From the NCBI GenBank assembly GCA_030867875.1, contig JAOWCC010000041.1, forward strand, positions 62,001 through 126,000: a stretch of 64,000 nt of DNA, read 5' to 3'. The notes below the pieces were generated by a model, which saw only the letters and a list, made by a program, of their open reading frames with translations, was not told the DNA's origin and did no database searches. Source of the DNA: Actinernus sp. WN-2022 (taxonomy: Eukaryota > Cnidaria > Anthozoa > Actiniaria > Actinernidae). Positions 53,946 through 63,214 of the stretch are shown here, in pieces. Positions within the stretch are counted from its first letter, which is position 1. Every line of letters begins with the position of its first letter. A program made the translations under genes and the position numbers.

Positions 53946-54725
53946 GGGATGTAGATCCCCTTGAAGGTACCACATCTACCCATGTCATCCGAAAACTGAA
54001 GTCTCAGTTCACACGGTATGGAATACCGGATATTTGCGTTTCAGATAACAGCCTCCAGTTTGACTCGACAGGATTCATGAATTTTTGCCAACGAGTGGAA
54101 GTTTCAGTCAGTGCCTTTCTCACCAACCTACCCACAGAGTAATGGCCGAGTTGAAAATGCGATATAAGCAGCCAAGTGTCTAATGAAGGAGACCAAAGAA
54201 GGATGGTTCCTACATATACCTAGTATTGTTGAGTTACCGAACCACTCCAACATAAGGCTTAGATTACCAGACCAGACCAGAGATGAATGAGTAGACGAAC
54301 GAAAACGATGCTTCCAAAGAAAACTAACCTATTTAACCAGGGGTATACGACCAACGCAGCAACATACGGGTTAACAAAGAGCACCAAGCGAAGTACTTTA
54401 ACCGAGGAGCACACGTCCTCCCTGAATTGCAGAAAGGAGATATCGTGAGAGTGCATACAAACAACGCTAATAACTCCAACCTGCAGAAGTAAAGCAGAAG
54501 GTAAACATACGATCTTATGAGGTGGAGATGGAAGAAGGAAGACAATTCCGTAGGAACAGGGTTCATCTGCGCAGTGAGAAGGAGGAATTAAACCCTCCTC
54601 CAGTTAATGCATCCCTAGAGCCAGGGGACAACGGGAGTGATTCTGCGGCTAAGCGCACGATTGCAATGCGGTTAATGTTCTAGTTTCAGAGGTATGATTG
54701 TGAGTTTTATCTATAAGAGAAAGGT

Positions 54726-54902
54726 GTGACAGTAGGGCAGGGCCCCATCAGTATCAGATGACACCACACAGTGACATATCTGAACAGTATCATTTTACAG
54801 ACACGTGGCTCTTAGCTTGTATGTGACGCGAAGCAATCAGACGAGGAATAAGAGATAAAACAGAATAAAGCAGGCTTAGACTGATTTTTATACCGACTAA
54901 CA
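54726..54902 (+). mobile_element. probable 3' LTR of the second Gypsy relic
   Basis: A purine tract 'aagagaaagg' directly precedes 'tgtgacagtagggcaggg', and the segment ends 'ataccgactaaca', giving TG...CA ends. It contains 'aataaag' near the end as a polyadenylation signal. The partner LTR was not found. Confidence 0.45.
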
Positions 54903-54966
54903 TGTGTATATAGAAAATGAGTTTATATTGTTTGAAACCACTACTGTTAATGCTTGTTTGAAACAG

Positions 54967-55085
54967 GGAAGCGATTGACGAATTCGAAATTTCTCAAGAC
55001 CGACTTGACTATGAGCATGACATTGGCCAAGGAGCGTTTGGTATTGTATACAAAGGAAGTGAGGTCGCCGTCAAAATCTTACATG
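54967..55085 (+). CDS. RTK exon: kinase exon 1, glycine-rich loop and VAVK
   Basis: Length 119, phase 2-1; acceptor 'gaaacag' ending at 54966, donor 'gtaatg' at 55086. Reads 'KEAIDEFEISQDRLDYEHDI', 'GQGAFGIVYKGSEVAVKIL'. The GxGxFGxV loop and the ATP-anchoring Lys in 'VAVK' are present. The loop between the two is very short compared with vertebrate FGFRs. It is the start of the cytoplasmic kinase domain. Confidence 0.9.
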
Positions 55086-55461
55086 GTAATGCACAGAACC
55101 TAAACGCTATTAATTAAACTTAATTAAATTAATTAACCTTCATTGTTTACACTGAAAAATGCGGTAAAATATGGCTTGTCGTCCAAGCAGTTCTCTCACT
55201 TCAAATATCAAAAATATATGAATTTCAGATTTGTTTGTGCTAATACTCAAACGTACGATTCTTCCCGCCTTTATTTTCTTTAAAACTTCTGATATGCAAC
55301 CTATCTTAAGATCTATTTATCAATCAATTAACCTACATGTATGCAATAGATAGATGGATGGGTAGATAGAAGGGAACGTGTAACTTGTCTATAGTTACAC
55401 ATAAATAGATTTAGTATCAAGAGAGGATAATATGTTACATAATTTTACGGCTTATTTTCAG
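55086..55461. other. intron between kinase exons 1 and 2
   Basis: A small AT-rich intron with 'gatagatggatgggtagata' simple sequence near 55350. Nothing else is seen. Confidence 0.6.
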
Positions 55462-55646
55462 AAGGAGGAGGTGAGATGCAAAGACAAGAATTTGTAAAAG
55501 AAATGATCTTCATGAGGAACGTGGGAACTCATCCCAACATCATCAATTTTGTTGGTTACTGTAAGCAGTCTGAGCCATACAGCCTGGTGCTCGAGTATGC
55601 TGAGTATGGGGATCTGCTGAACTTCTTGAAAGCTGCAAGAAAACGG
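55462..55646 (+). CDS. RTK exon: kinase exon 2, alpha-C helix to hinge
   Basis: Length 185, phase 1-0; acceptor 'tattttcag' ending at 55461, donor 'gtatgt' at 55647. Reads 'QRQEFVKEMIFMRNVGTHPN', 'IINFVGYCKQSEPYSLVLEY', 'AEYGDLLNFLKAARKR'. The alpha-C Glu ('KEM'), the 'HPNII-' motif, the hinge 'LVLEYAEYGDL' and 'LL-FLK' helix are typical of FGFR/RET-like receptor kinases. Confidence 0.92.
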
Positions 55647-56549
55647 GTATGTCAAAACCATTTTAATTTATGATAGACGACCGTCATTTCGTAGAGCATT
55701 TCACGTTTTGCTTTTCCTGTTATTACTGTTATTCCATGTTTTCTGTTCCATTTGACGATAACTTATAACACCCGTTTGGGACGGCGAACTTCTCATTCGC
55801 CGAATTTAATAGATGAAAGAAGAGCGGCGTCTAAATCAATTGCCGTCGACGTTTGAATGATTAGGTGCGGCAGATGCTGTCACATTATGCGACACTTTAA
55901 CGACGTTGATTCAAACGCCACTCTTTTCATTCGTCGATCTTAATGCACAAACTACGATAATGTAAAAACCTTCCCATAGTTCTTTATCATTGATACGGGT
56001 CATATCTCCGACAGTGTCCGGGGAATGAAGTTCGCCGTCTGAATCAACTAGTTGCTCCGATGTCGTACTTAAAGGTATTAGGTTCAGTGCATGAAATGTT
56101 CGCCATCTGAAACGAGCCTGGATTGAAGCATTCCTCTGTCTAGCTGAGAGTAATGCAGACATTTGGTTTAACAACTAAGAGGCAAAACCATTCGCCCAAA
56201 TTTACTTTTGTATTCAGCCTTGCAATAACAATTTGCCTATGCGTAGAAATATAACTTAGGCAAAAACGAAACATTCTCCTGAGAATCAACATGGCCGCGG
56301 CGTGATTGAGGGCCATTGTTCAAATAACCCACGAAGTTATTAGGGCGCTTAGTATTGATAACGGTTTCTTATTTAGCTGAAATGATATATTTAAATAAAT
56401 AATTAATATTTATTACATGGCACGCCGGTCCATCATGAAATGGAACAATCTGATTGGTACCCTGAGCGGTCGGAATCCTGCAGTCTGGACCGCTCAGCCA
56501 GACCTTACAAGATTGAGCTTATTAATTGAGATTTTTTTCCCACCACGAA
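55647..56549. other. intron sequence with an inverted repeat
   Basis: An inverted pair lies at about 55794-55855 and 55895-55950 ('gcggcgtctaaatcaa' against inverted 'agtggcgtttgaatcaa'). A related half copy, 'ttcgccgtctgaatcaacta', follows at 56030. No gene is seen. The foldback element starts at 56550. Confidence 0.5.
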
Positions 56550-56852
56550 ATGTGAGTAGTAGGAAGAGAGGCGAATTAAGCCCCTTTTTTAGGGCGCTAT
56601 GCTAATTTTTAAGGTGCTCTCATTAATTCAGATGACGTCACAGTCCTATTGTCTTATGTCAGGCATAAATTAATTAGGGCGTACGCCCTTTTTTAGGGTG
56701 TTATGCTAATTTTTAAGGCGCGCTCATGAATAAAGTGCGGCGCGCTCATGAATAAAGTGGAATCTCATTAACTCAGAGGATTATCTATTATTTCTGTGAA
56801 TGAGGTCATCGATCAATTATATTCGGGCATGTTTGGGCAAAGCTTGAGCGGC

Positions 56853-56859
56853 TATAAAA
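56853..56859 (+). promoter_or_regulatory. TATA box of the left foldback arm
   Basis: 'tataaaa' 108 bases before the ATG at 56967. It is followed by a tandem 'aaaccagaacctgtgtctc' repeat (56858-56945). The same set is in the right arm. Confidence 0.55.
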
Positions 56860-56966
56860 CCAGAACCTGTGTCTCTGAGTGAGTACAACCCAAAGTGTAA
56901 AACCAGAACCTGTGTCTCCCAGTCAGTACAACCCAAAGTATAAAACCAGAAACCTCCAACTACAAG

Positions 56967-57320
56967 ATGGCAAGGAAACCTATATCAGAAGACACTATTT
57001 GCATCGAGGAATCGTGGAATTTGTTCTAGGATAATGCAAAAGAAAAAGTCAAACCAGACAAAGTGTGGGAGATTGTGAACGCTGTTTGCTACATGTTGAA
57101 CATTGAAATTCATCGCTCATGGAAAGTTTACCTATCTGAACTTTACAAGTTACCCTGGACCACAGTGTATCTCTTACATCTTCAGTTCAGTAACAACGGC
57201 TCTTGTATCATTGATCAAGTGCTTGAAGTAGTGAGACGTGAAATACATCCACTGAATGACAATGAACACCACGGCTTTGGCTCAAGATATTCTGTGTCTG
57301 TTCCAGAACAATTTTTTTAG
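56967..57320 (+). pseudogene. left-arm copy of the foldback gene, deleted and stopped
   Basis: The frame starts 'MARKPISEDTICIE' and jumps to 'ESWNLF', lacking 56 residues (168 bases) present in the right arm. A TAG stop then replaces the Tyr codon of 'LFYDN' (57026-57030). The rest, 'VWEIVNAVCYMLNIEIHRSW' to 'RYSVSVPEQFF', equals the right arm. The in-frame loss and one point change show that this copy is dead while the other arm is open. Confidence 0.8.
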
Positions 57321-57747
57321 AAAAGATGAAGAGTTTATGCAGATAGATTCACTTTGTAGTACGTTTTCTGAACAGTTACCTATGCAGATAGATTGACTTA
57401 TGATAATCATCAAACTTATGGTAAAATGTAATCACCCTGGTCAAGCATACGCGTAATTATTGTAAGATTAGCTTCGAATGTTAAAATACGTCGGTGTTTA
57501 CAGAACAGTGTAATAAAATCTTGTTGCAACAAATCAACTTGTTTAGTATGTCATTGAAAATAGAAAATTATTCTCTAAAACTGAACTATAATTACCATAC
57601 GAATAAAAACAAACCACCAGATAAATTAAACAAAGTTTATTCAATCTCAAAAACACCAATTTACAGTTCGTTTTCCTTATAGTCGCGGAGTTGATAACTT
57701 TCTTATTTCTCAGTTCTTGGGTTGATATAATGTACCGTGTTACAAGA

Positions 57748-57990
57748 TTACACTGATTTATGTTTCATTGATTTTTTTCTTGTTGACAAATGCTGCTTTC
57801 TAATAAAAACTTTTTTTTGAAGTTTCGCTTCTTGTAAATATGGTTTACGTTCTTGAGTTGATAACCTATGGACTTGTGCCAAGTCGTTGGATAATTTAAC
57901 AAGATACTTTGATCCACAATTAGGTAGAGGGCAGTTTTCCAAAGTCCGATTTTCCATGTTCACTCGTTGAAAGTTAGTATCAAATAGCAC
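57748..57990 (-). CDS. short zinc-finger-like frame in the foldback spacer
   Basis: 80 residues on the minus strand from Met 57990. It contains 'CPLPNCGSKYLVKLSNDLAQ', 'VHRLSTQERKPYLQEAKLQ': Cys-x4-Cys, then a helix with 'L-N-L-QVH', as in C2H2 fingers, but the second His is not clear. It has the same strand as the intact 173-residue frame and could be a downstream exon of it; I have no splice evidence. The function is unknown. Confidence 0.35.
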   Translation of the reverse strand: MLFDTNFQRVNMENRTLENCPLPNCGSKYLVKLSNDLAQVHRLSTQERKPYLQEAKLQKKVFIRKQHLSTRKKSMKHKSV

Positions 57991-58017
57991 AAATCTACTT
58001 GATCGTCCCTTTTATCT

Positions 58018-58128
58018 CCTTTCATCCTTTTTGTCGCCTTTCGTCCCTCTTTTTTTCTTTTTGAAATAAAAAAAAGAGGGATAAAAAAAGAAGAATGCGT
58101 GACGAAAGGCGCCAAAAGGGATGAAAGG
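58018..58128. repeat. palindrome in the foldback spacer
   Basis: 'cctttcatcc' and 'gtcgcctttcgtccctcttt' pair with inverted 'aaagagggataaaa' and 'gacgaaaggcgccaaaaggg', separated by 'tttttgaaataaaaaa'. The stem has some mismatches. Confidence 0.75.
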
Positions 58129-58523
58129 GTTTACTGACAAGAGACGTGTCCACATTCGGATATAGTTATCAACTCCGCTGTAAATAAGTGTTTTTGAGAT
58201 TGAATAAACTTTGTTTAATTTATCTGGTGGTTTGTTTTTATTCGTATGGTAATTATAGTTCAGTTTTAGAGAATAATTTTCTATTTTCAATGACATACTA
58301 AACAAGTTGATTTGTTGCAACAAGATTTTATTACACTGTTCTGTAAACACCGACGTATTTTAACATTCGAAGCTAATCTTACAATAATTACGCGTATACT
58401 TGACCAGGGTGATTACATTTTACCATAAGTTTGATGATTATCATAAGTCAATCTATCTGCATAAGTAACTGTTCAGAAAACGAACTACAAAGTGAATCTA
58501 TATGCATAAACTCTTCATCTTTT

Positions 58524-59045
58524 CTAAAAAAATTGTTCTGGAACAGACACAGAATATCTTGAGCCAAAGCCGTGGTGTTCATTGTCATTCAGTGGATGTA
58601 TTTCACGTCTCACTACTTCAAGCACTTGATCAATGATACAAGAGCCGTTGTTACTGAACTGAAGATGTAAGAGATACACTGTGGTCCAGGGTAACTTGTA
58701 AAGTTCAGATAGGTAAACTTTCCATGAGCGATGAATTTCAATGTTCAACATGTAGCAAACAGCGTTCACAATCTCCCACACTTTGTCTGGTTTGACTTTT
58801 TCTTTTGCATTATCGTAGAACAAATTCCACGATTCCTCTTCGGATAACATCAAGCAATCGTGCTGTCTTTGGTTTGGGTGATCTGTTTCACATTGTCTTT
58901 CTTTCTCGTCATAGATTGGTTTTTCACAGAGTGCAGCATACACCAAATGTATTGTACTTGATATCCTGTGAAATGCTCTGTTTCCTTCAACAACTTCAAC
59001 TTCATCGATGCAAATAGTGTCTTCTGATATAGGTTTCCTTGCCAT
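58524..59045 (-). CDS. 173-residue protein of the foldback element, unrecognised
   Basis: An open minus-strand frame from ATG 59045 to 58524 in the right arm. Segments: 'MARKPISEDTICIDEVEVVE', a polar middle part with 'CETDHPNQRQHDCLMLSEEE', then 'SWNLFYDNAKEKVKPDKVWE', 'IVNAVCYMLNIEIHRSWKVY' and 'LLHLQFSNNGSCIIDQVLEV'. The C-terminal half looks helical. No signal peptide, membrane segment, or catalytic motif is recognised. The ATG is preceded by a TATA box and a tandem 'ccagaacctgtgtctc' repeat on the same strand. It could be a transposition protein of the element or a captured host gene; I cannot place it. Confidence 0.6.
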   Translation of the reverse strand: MARKPISEDTICIDEVEVVEGNRAFHRISSTIHLVYAALCEKPIYDEKERQCETDHPNQRQHDCLMLSEEESWNLFYDNAKEKVKPDKVWEIVNAVCYMLNIEIHRSWKVYLSELYKLPWTTVYLLHLQFSNNGSCIIDQVLEVVRREIHPLNDNEHHGFGSRYSVSVPEQFF

Positions 59046-59152
59046 CTTGTAGTTGGAGGTTTCTGGTTTTATACTTTGGGTTGTACTGACTCGGAGACAC
59101 AGGTTCTGGTTTTACACTTGGGGTTGTACTCACTCAGAGACACAGGTTCTGG

Positions 59153-59159
59153 TTTTATA
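59153..59159 (-). promoter_or_regulatory. TATA box of the right foldback arm
   Basis: The inverted counterpart of 56853-56859, 108 bases before the ATG at 59045 of the open frame. The two promoters face each other. Confidence 0.55.
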
Positions 59160-59466
59160 GCCGCTCAAGCTTTGCCCAAACATGCCCGAATATAATTGAT
59201 CGATGACCTCATTCACAGAAATAATAGATAATCCTCTGAGTTAATGAGATTCCACTTTATTCATGAACTTTATTCATGAACGCGCCTTAAAAATTAGCAT
59301 AACACCCTAAAAAAGGGCGTACGCCCTAATTAATTTATGCATTGCCTAAGGCACTAGGACTGTGACGTCATCTGAATTAATGAGCGCCTTAAAAATTAGA
59401 ATAGCGCCCTAAAAATTAGCATAGCGCCCTAAAAAAGGGGCTTAATTCGCCTTTCTTCCTACTACT

Positions 59467-60321
59467 AACGTGTAGTAAAGTAGCGAATAATACACGTTTC
59501 TAACTGATAAAGACAATTAACGGAGACAGTAAATAAAATAACAAAAATAACAAGGTAAATAAAATAACAAAAATCTATTGTCAAAAGCAATGTAAGCATC
59601 GTCGACACAAAGCAACGCCAAATTTCATGAATTCATTTCTCTGAACACCAGCCGAAAAACAACAAAGACAACACAAAGGACAACTTAAACTAATGCATCT
59701 GGAAACGATTTTTCGGAATCAAAACAAGCTAAGAATATTGGAAAACATACCTGAAATTTTATTAGCGGAACCTCCTACTTCGTCGGTTCTTCAAAAATAA
59801 TTTGAAGAAACGCACGTGACACGAGCCAAGCTATGTCACTGACTTCATTCCTGTGAAACATAATTTTATTAAACATTTCAGAAATCAAGGCTTCACAGCA
59901 AATATCATGAAAGGAGGCTAAATCAAATTATCTTTCGTAGTCCTTCATGGCTAGTCCTTTCTGTTCAGCACGCTGCAAGGAAAGTCGGCTGAATTTGAAA
60001 ACTGTTCGTTCAGCATTTTAGTCAACCATGGATCGTAGAGTCAATACGGAACCAAAACTTGAAAATATTCACAAAACTTGGCGCCGAACTATCCTAAGCG
60101 ACGATGATGACGAGTCAGCACACAATCCCCAATATTACATTTGATGATTTGAAGAGTTTTATTTGGTAATTTCTCTGCTGTTTTTTCGAGCGAAGTAGAC
60201 GTGAATTTAACTTTTAGGTACACCAAATTTACCGCTAACTTTGAAAGGGTTTCTATCTCACACTCAGCCAATCAGGTATCACATCTCATTCAGCTGACCA
60301 ATCAGAGATAATGCCAGGATG
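59467..60321. other. intron sequence without a recognised feature
   Basis: AT-rich to 59900, then ordinary composition. A short 'aataaaataacaaaaat' repeat lies near 59530-59575. No gene is seen. Confidence 0.45.
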
Positions 60322-60386
60322 CGCCTTCTAAGTCTTGTGCCCTTGACCCCGTACCGACTCGTACTCTGAAGGATTGTCTTGATATT

Positions 60387-62312
60387 GTGCTTCCTGCCAT
60401 CACTGCTATTGTAAACTCGTCCCTACAGACTGGAGTGTTCCCTACGGCACTCAAGGAAGGTCGTGTTCTTCCCTTGATTAAGAAGTTGACCTTAGATCCT
60501 GATGAATTTGGTAATTTCAGACCGATTACGAACCTGGCATTTTTATCAAAAGTGCTTGAGAGAATGGCTGTTGGTCAATCTCGTAATTATTTAGTGATGA
60601 ACCACCTTTACCCTAGTCTGCAAGCGGCGTATCAGCAAAACCACAGCACTGAGACTGCGCTAATACGGGTTCAAGACGATATCCTCCGTGCTTTGGACCA
60701 AAAGAAAGAAGTTTTCCTGGTGCTATTGGATCTTTCTTCTGCGTTCAATACTATTGATCATAATATTCTCATAAATAGACTAAAATCTCAGTTTAGATTT
60801 ACTGGAACAGTCCTAAGTTGGTTCATGTCCTACCTCTGCAGTCGCTCTCAGAAGGTTGTGATAAATGGTACAGAGTCTAAGAGCCAACCCATTACTTCTG
60901 GTGTTCCACAGGCTCGGTGTTGGGACCTTTGTTGTTTATATTGTACTTTGCCCCTCTACAAGACATAATCAAGTTACATGGTCTGGACTGTATGCTCTAT
61001 GCTGATGACTCACAACTGTATATCAAGATAAATCCTGCGTCTCGGCAGTCAGCCTTAGTTGATTTAGATCATTGTATTACTGACATTCAAACGTTCTTTC
61101 TCGCGAACAAACTCGCATGCAATTCAAAAAAGACTGAAATAATCCATTTTTCTTCTAGGTTTAGTAAGTTGGAGCCTATCTCTAACATAATATTTGGCAA
61201 GCATAGTATAGTACCTGTAAATGAGGCCCGTAACCTAGGTGTCATTTTTGACCGTCATTTGACTATGGCCACTCAGGTTAATAAAATATGCCGGTCCGCG
61301 TTACACGCCCTTAGGAACATAGGAAGAATACGAAAATACCTCAGTAAGTCGAGTACCGAACGGTTAGTTCACGCTTTTATTTCATCAAAGATGGATTATT
61401 GTAACTCTCTTTTGTATGGGCTACCTGCCACAGAATTGTCTAAATTACAACGCGTGGAAAACGCGGCAGCAAGGCTCGTTACACGCACTAGACAGAGGGA
61501 TGAATCCTGCGTCTCGGCAGTCAGCCTTAGTTGATTTAGATCATTGTATTACTGACATTCAAACGTTCTTTCTCGCGAACAAACTGACATGCAATTCAAA
61601 AAAGACTGAAATAATCCATTTTTCTTCTAGGTTTAGTAAGTTGGAGCCTATCTCTAACATAATATTTGGCAAGCATAGTATAGTACCTGTAAATGAGGCC
61701 CGTAACCTAGGTGTCATTTTTGACCGTCATTTGACTATGGCCACTCAGGTTAATAAAATATGCCGGTCCGCGTTACACGCCCTTAGGAACATAGGAAGAA
61801 TACGAAAATACCTCAGTAAGTCGAGTACGGAACGGTTAGTTCACGCTTTTATTTCATCAAAGATGGATTATTGTAACTCTCTTTTGTATGGGCTACCTGC
61901 CACAGAATTGTCTAAATTACAACGCGTGCAAAACGCGGCAGCAAGGCTCGTTACACGCACTAGACAGAGGGAGCACATTACACCGATTTTGCGCCAGTTA
62001 CATTGGTTACCTATTAGAGAGCGAATTATTTTTAAAATTTGTTTAATAATTTTTAAGTCTATCCATTTGTGCGCGCCATCTTATATTAATGATCTAATTA
62101 AGCCTTATGTTCCTGGCCGTAGCTTGCGCTCCTCCAACCTGGGTCTTTTAACCGTCCCCAAATCTTTCTCTGCCACGCATGGGGACCGCGCCTTTTCGAT
62201 CGCAGGACCCAGGCTCTGGAATGCACTACCAGCTAGGATACGAAATGCAAATTCAATAACTAATTTTAAGTCGTGTCTTAAGACACACCTTTTCAATTAT
62301 AATTTAGAATAG
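60387..62312 (+). pseudogene. LINE reverse transcriptase and C-terminal region
   Basis: Motifs in order: 'DEFGNFRPITNLAFLSKVLE', 'LVLLDLSSAFNTIDHNIL' (first catalytic Asp), 'SGVPQ' then frame shift, 'LGPLLFILYFAPL', 'LDCMLYADDSQLYI' (YADD box), 'CNSKKTEIIHFSS', 'DYCNSLLYGLP', 'LRQLHWLPIRERIIFKICLI', 'YVPGRSLRSS', 'GPRLWNALPARIR', ending 'LKTHLFNYNLE' at 62312. The missing base at about 60912 turns 'PQGSVLGP' into another frame, and the duplication (472 bases, not a multiple of three) shifts the frame again at about 61503. The upstream endonuclease is absent. Confidence 0.87.
61031..61974. repeat. 472-bp tandem duplication inside the LINE
   Basis: Copy 1 is 61031-61502 and copy 2 is 61503-61974. 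Both start 'aatcctgcgtctcggcagtc' and end 'cgcactagacagaggga'. I see only about three or four differences (for example 'actcgcatgc' against 'actgacatgc', 'gtaccgaac' against 'gtacggaac'). Confidence 0.92.
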
Positions 62313-62493
62313 TGTGTTTATTTATTGCTTCGTGGAACAATTTATTCATTATTATATATTTTAAGAAAAATGAAAATCTCGAATCTTTTTAAACTAAGTA
62401 CTGTTAAATTTATATTCATATTGTAAACGCATTGAGGCTTGCATAATGCGTTCTAAGAACGGTTATTATTATATTATTATTATTAATGCTACT

Positions 62494-63127
62494 GTAGCTT
62501 CCGAAAAAAAACACTGCAATGGTATTTTTGGAACAAAGCGAAAGCACCAAGCCAGTTACAGTAAAACATTTATCGACCAAGCGTGAGGTCTGGATGGGGG
62601 GGATGTTAGTCGAGTTCTCTTCTTGTGTGTATGGACCGAGCCCGAATGGCGAGCTCCATACACAAACATAAACGAACGAACGCGACCAATATCCTCCCAT
62701 CCGAACCGAAGAAAATCTTATGGCTATATGGAAATTATCCTTTAGAGATCCAATGCAAAACGTTATAATTGAGATATTTAAGATTTAAGATTTCTTAAAA
62801 AAAAATGTGTTTTTTTCAAAAGGTTGTATTGTACTGACATATTGCATTCAAATATCTGATCCAGCAAATGTATTGAGAAATAGTGAATCCCTCATATTGT
62901 TATCGAACTGAATACTTATAACACGCACGCCGGCTTGACTAAACAGATACATCATCAAATGTGTGCATTCCTGTCTTGCAACGCGCAATGCAATTTGCGC
63001 AATGCAATTTGCGCAATGCAACATGTACAAGTCAATAATGTTTGAAATAGGTATATAAATAATAAAACTGTTTGTAGCAATAACCCGTGATCACCGGTAA
63101 GTGACCAGTTGTACTCTGATAACACAG
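62494..63127. other. intron sequence with a short palindrome and tandem repeat
   Basis: A palindromic part 'gtgtgtatggaccgag' and 'gagctccatacacaa' lies at 62625-62668. A tandem 'gcgcaatgcaattt' repeat (three units) lies at 62985-63022. The intron ends with the acceptor 'aacacag' at 63121-63127. Confidence 0.55.
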
Positions 63128-63214
63128 CAAACGGAGAGAACATCGTCGACAAAACAAATCGAGGCAGCAAAAGATGCTCTTCAGTATGCAAACACAGGAT
63201 TCCTTAAGCCACAG
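63128..63214 (+). CDS. RTK exon: probable kinase-insert exon
   Basis: Length 87, phase 0-0; acceptor 'gataacacag' ending at 63127, donor 'gtgaga' at 63215. Codes 'QTERTSSTKQIEAAKDALQY', 'ANTGFLKPQ'. The phase fits kinase exon 2 (which ends in phase 0), and the position after '(L)LNFLKAARKR' is where FGFR/RET-like kinases carry a polar insert. The residues are not conserved enough to prove the call. Confidence 0.6.

Larger units (their letters stand above)
51800..54902 (+). mobile_element. second Ty3/Gypsy relic, sense strand
   Basis: The plus strand gives the Gypsy order: aspartic protease near 51821-52000 ('NVGNNPVKFQLDSGATCKVI', with the DSGA motif), reverse transcriptase 52185-52660 ('KKNELVSLQTRGIIASVTDP', 'FDVKTG'), RNase H 52850-53210 ('CDASDKGG', 'ADTLSRTYL'), integrase 53339-54142 ('SSHIGIEGCLHRSRTCLYWS', 'CDVCRSCDKRQP', 'YGIPDICVSDNSLQFDSTGF'). 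Stops and shifts occur in each part. The YxDD region is lost. It lies in the 3.6-kb intron between the membrane exon and the first kinase exon. A likely 3' LTR follows at 54726-54902; no 5' LTR was found. Confidence 0.75.
56550..59466. mobile_element. long foldback element, arms 1.15 and 1.3 kb
   Basis: The left arm (56550-57704) and right arm (58155-59466) are inverted copies, near-identical over long stretches. They start 'agtagtaggaagagaggcga' and inverted 'agtagtaggaagaaaggcga', and continue with 'attaagccccttttttaggg' on both sides. The arms differ mainly by a 168-base in-frame deletion in the left copy of the gene and small indels near 56740 and 59270. The spacer is about 450 bases and carries a separate palindrome and a zinc-finger-like frame. 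No convincing target duplication is seen ('atgtg' and 'acgtg' flank it). It lies in the intron after kinase exon 2. Confidence 0.85.
60322..62493 (+). mobile_element. CR1/L2-like LINE, 5'-truncated, with internal tandem duplication
   Basis: Coding sequence starts at the 5' truncation near 60330 ('KSCALDPVPTRTLKDCLDIV') and runs through the reverse transcriptase. The 3' untranslated part ends at about 62493 in 'ttattattatattattatta'. The element lies in the 7.5-kb intron between kinase exons 2 and 3, sense strand. The coding part is nearly intact except for one lost base near 60912 and a 472-base duplication. Low decay marks it as one of the youngest insertions here. Confidence 0.85.
6437..63214 (+). 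other. gene span: FN3-repeat receptor tyrosine kinase (both ends open)
   Basis: One plus-strand gene is read through 20 exons in the order twelve FN3 domains, linker, transmembrane segment, kinase N-lobe and kinase insert. Every junction keeps phase: FN3 exons are phase 1 at both ends, the linker is 1-1, the membrane exon 1-2, kinase exon 1 is 2-1, kinase exon 2 is 1-0 and the next is 0-0. The protein should sit in the plasma membrane with FN3 domains outside and a tyrosine kinase inside, passing a ligand or adhesion signal by phosphorylation. The kinase most resembles FGFR/RET-type receptors ('HPNIINFVGYC', 'LEYAEYGDLLNFLK'). The signal peptide lies before 6437; the HRD and DFG motifs lie after 64000. 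The only break is in domain 2. The introns carry nearly all the transposons of the window. Confidence 0.85.

Noticed and set aside
58012..58350. A second protein frame shared by both foldback arms (starting 'MFTEQCNKILLQQ')
   Set aside because: It is Asn/Lys/Tyr-rich, AT-driven, lies after the stop of the main gene and runs into the palindrome; more likely 3' untranslated sequence.
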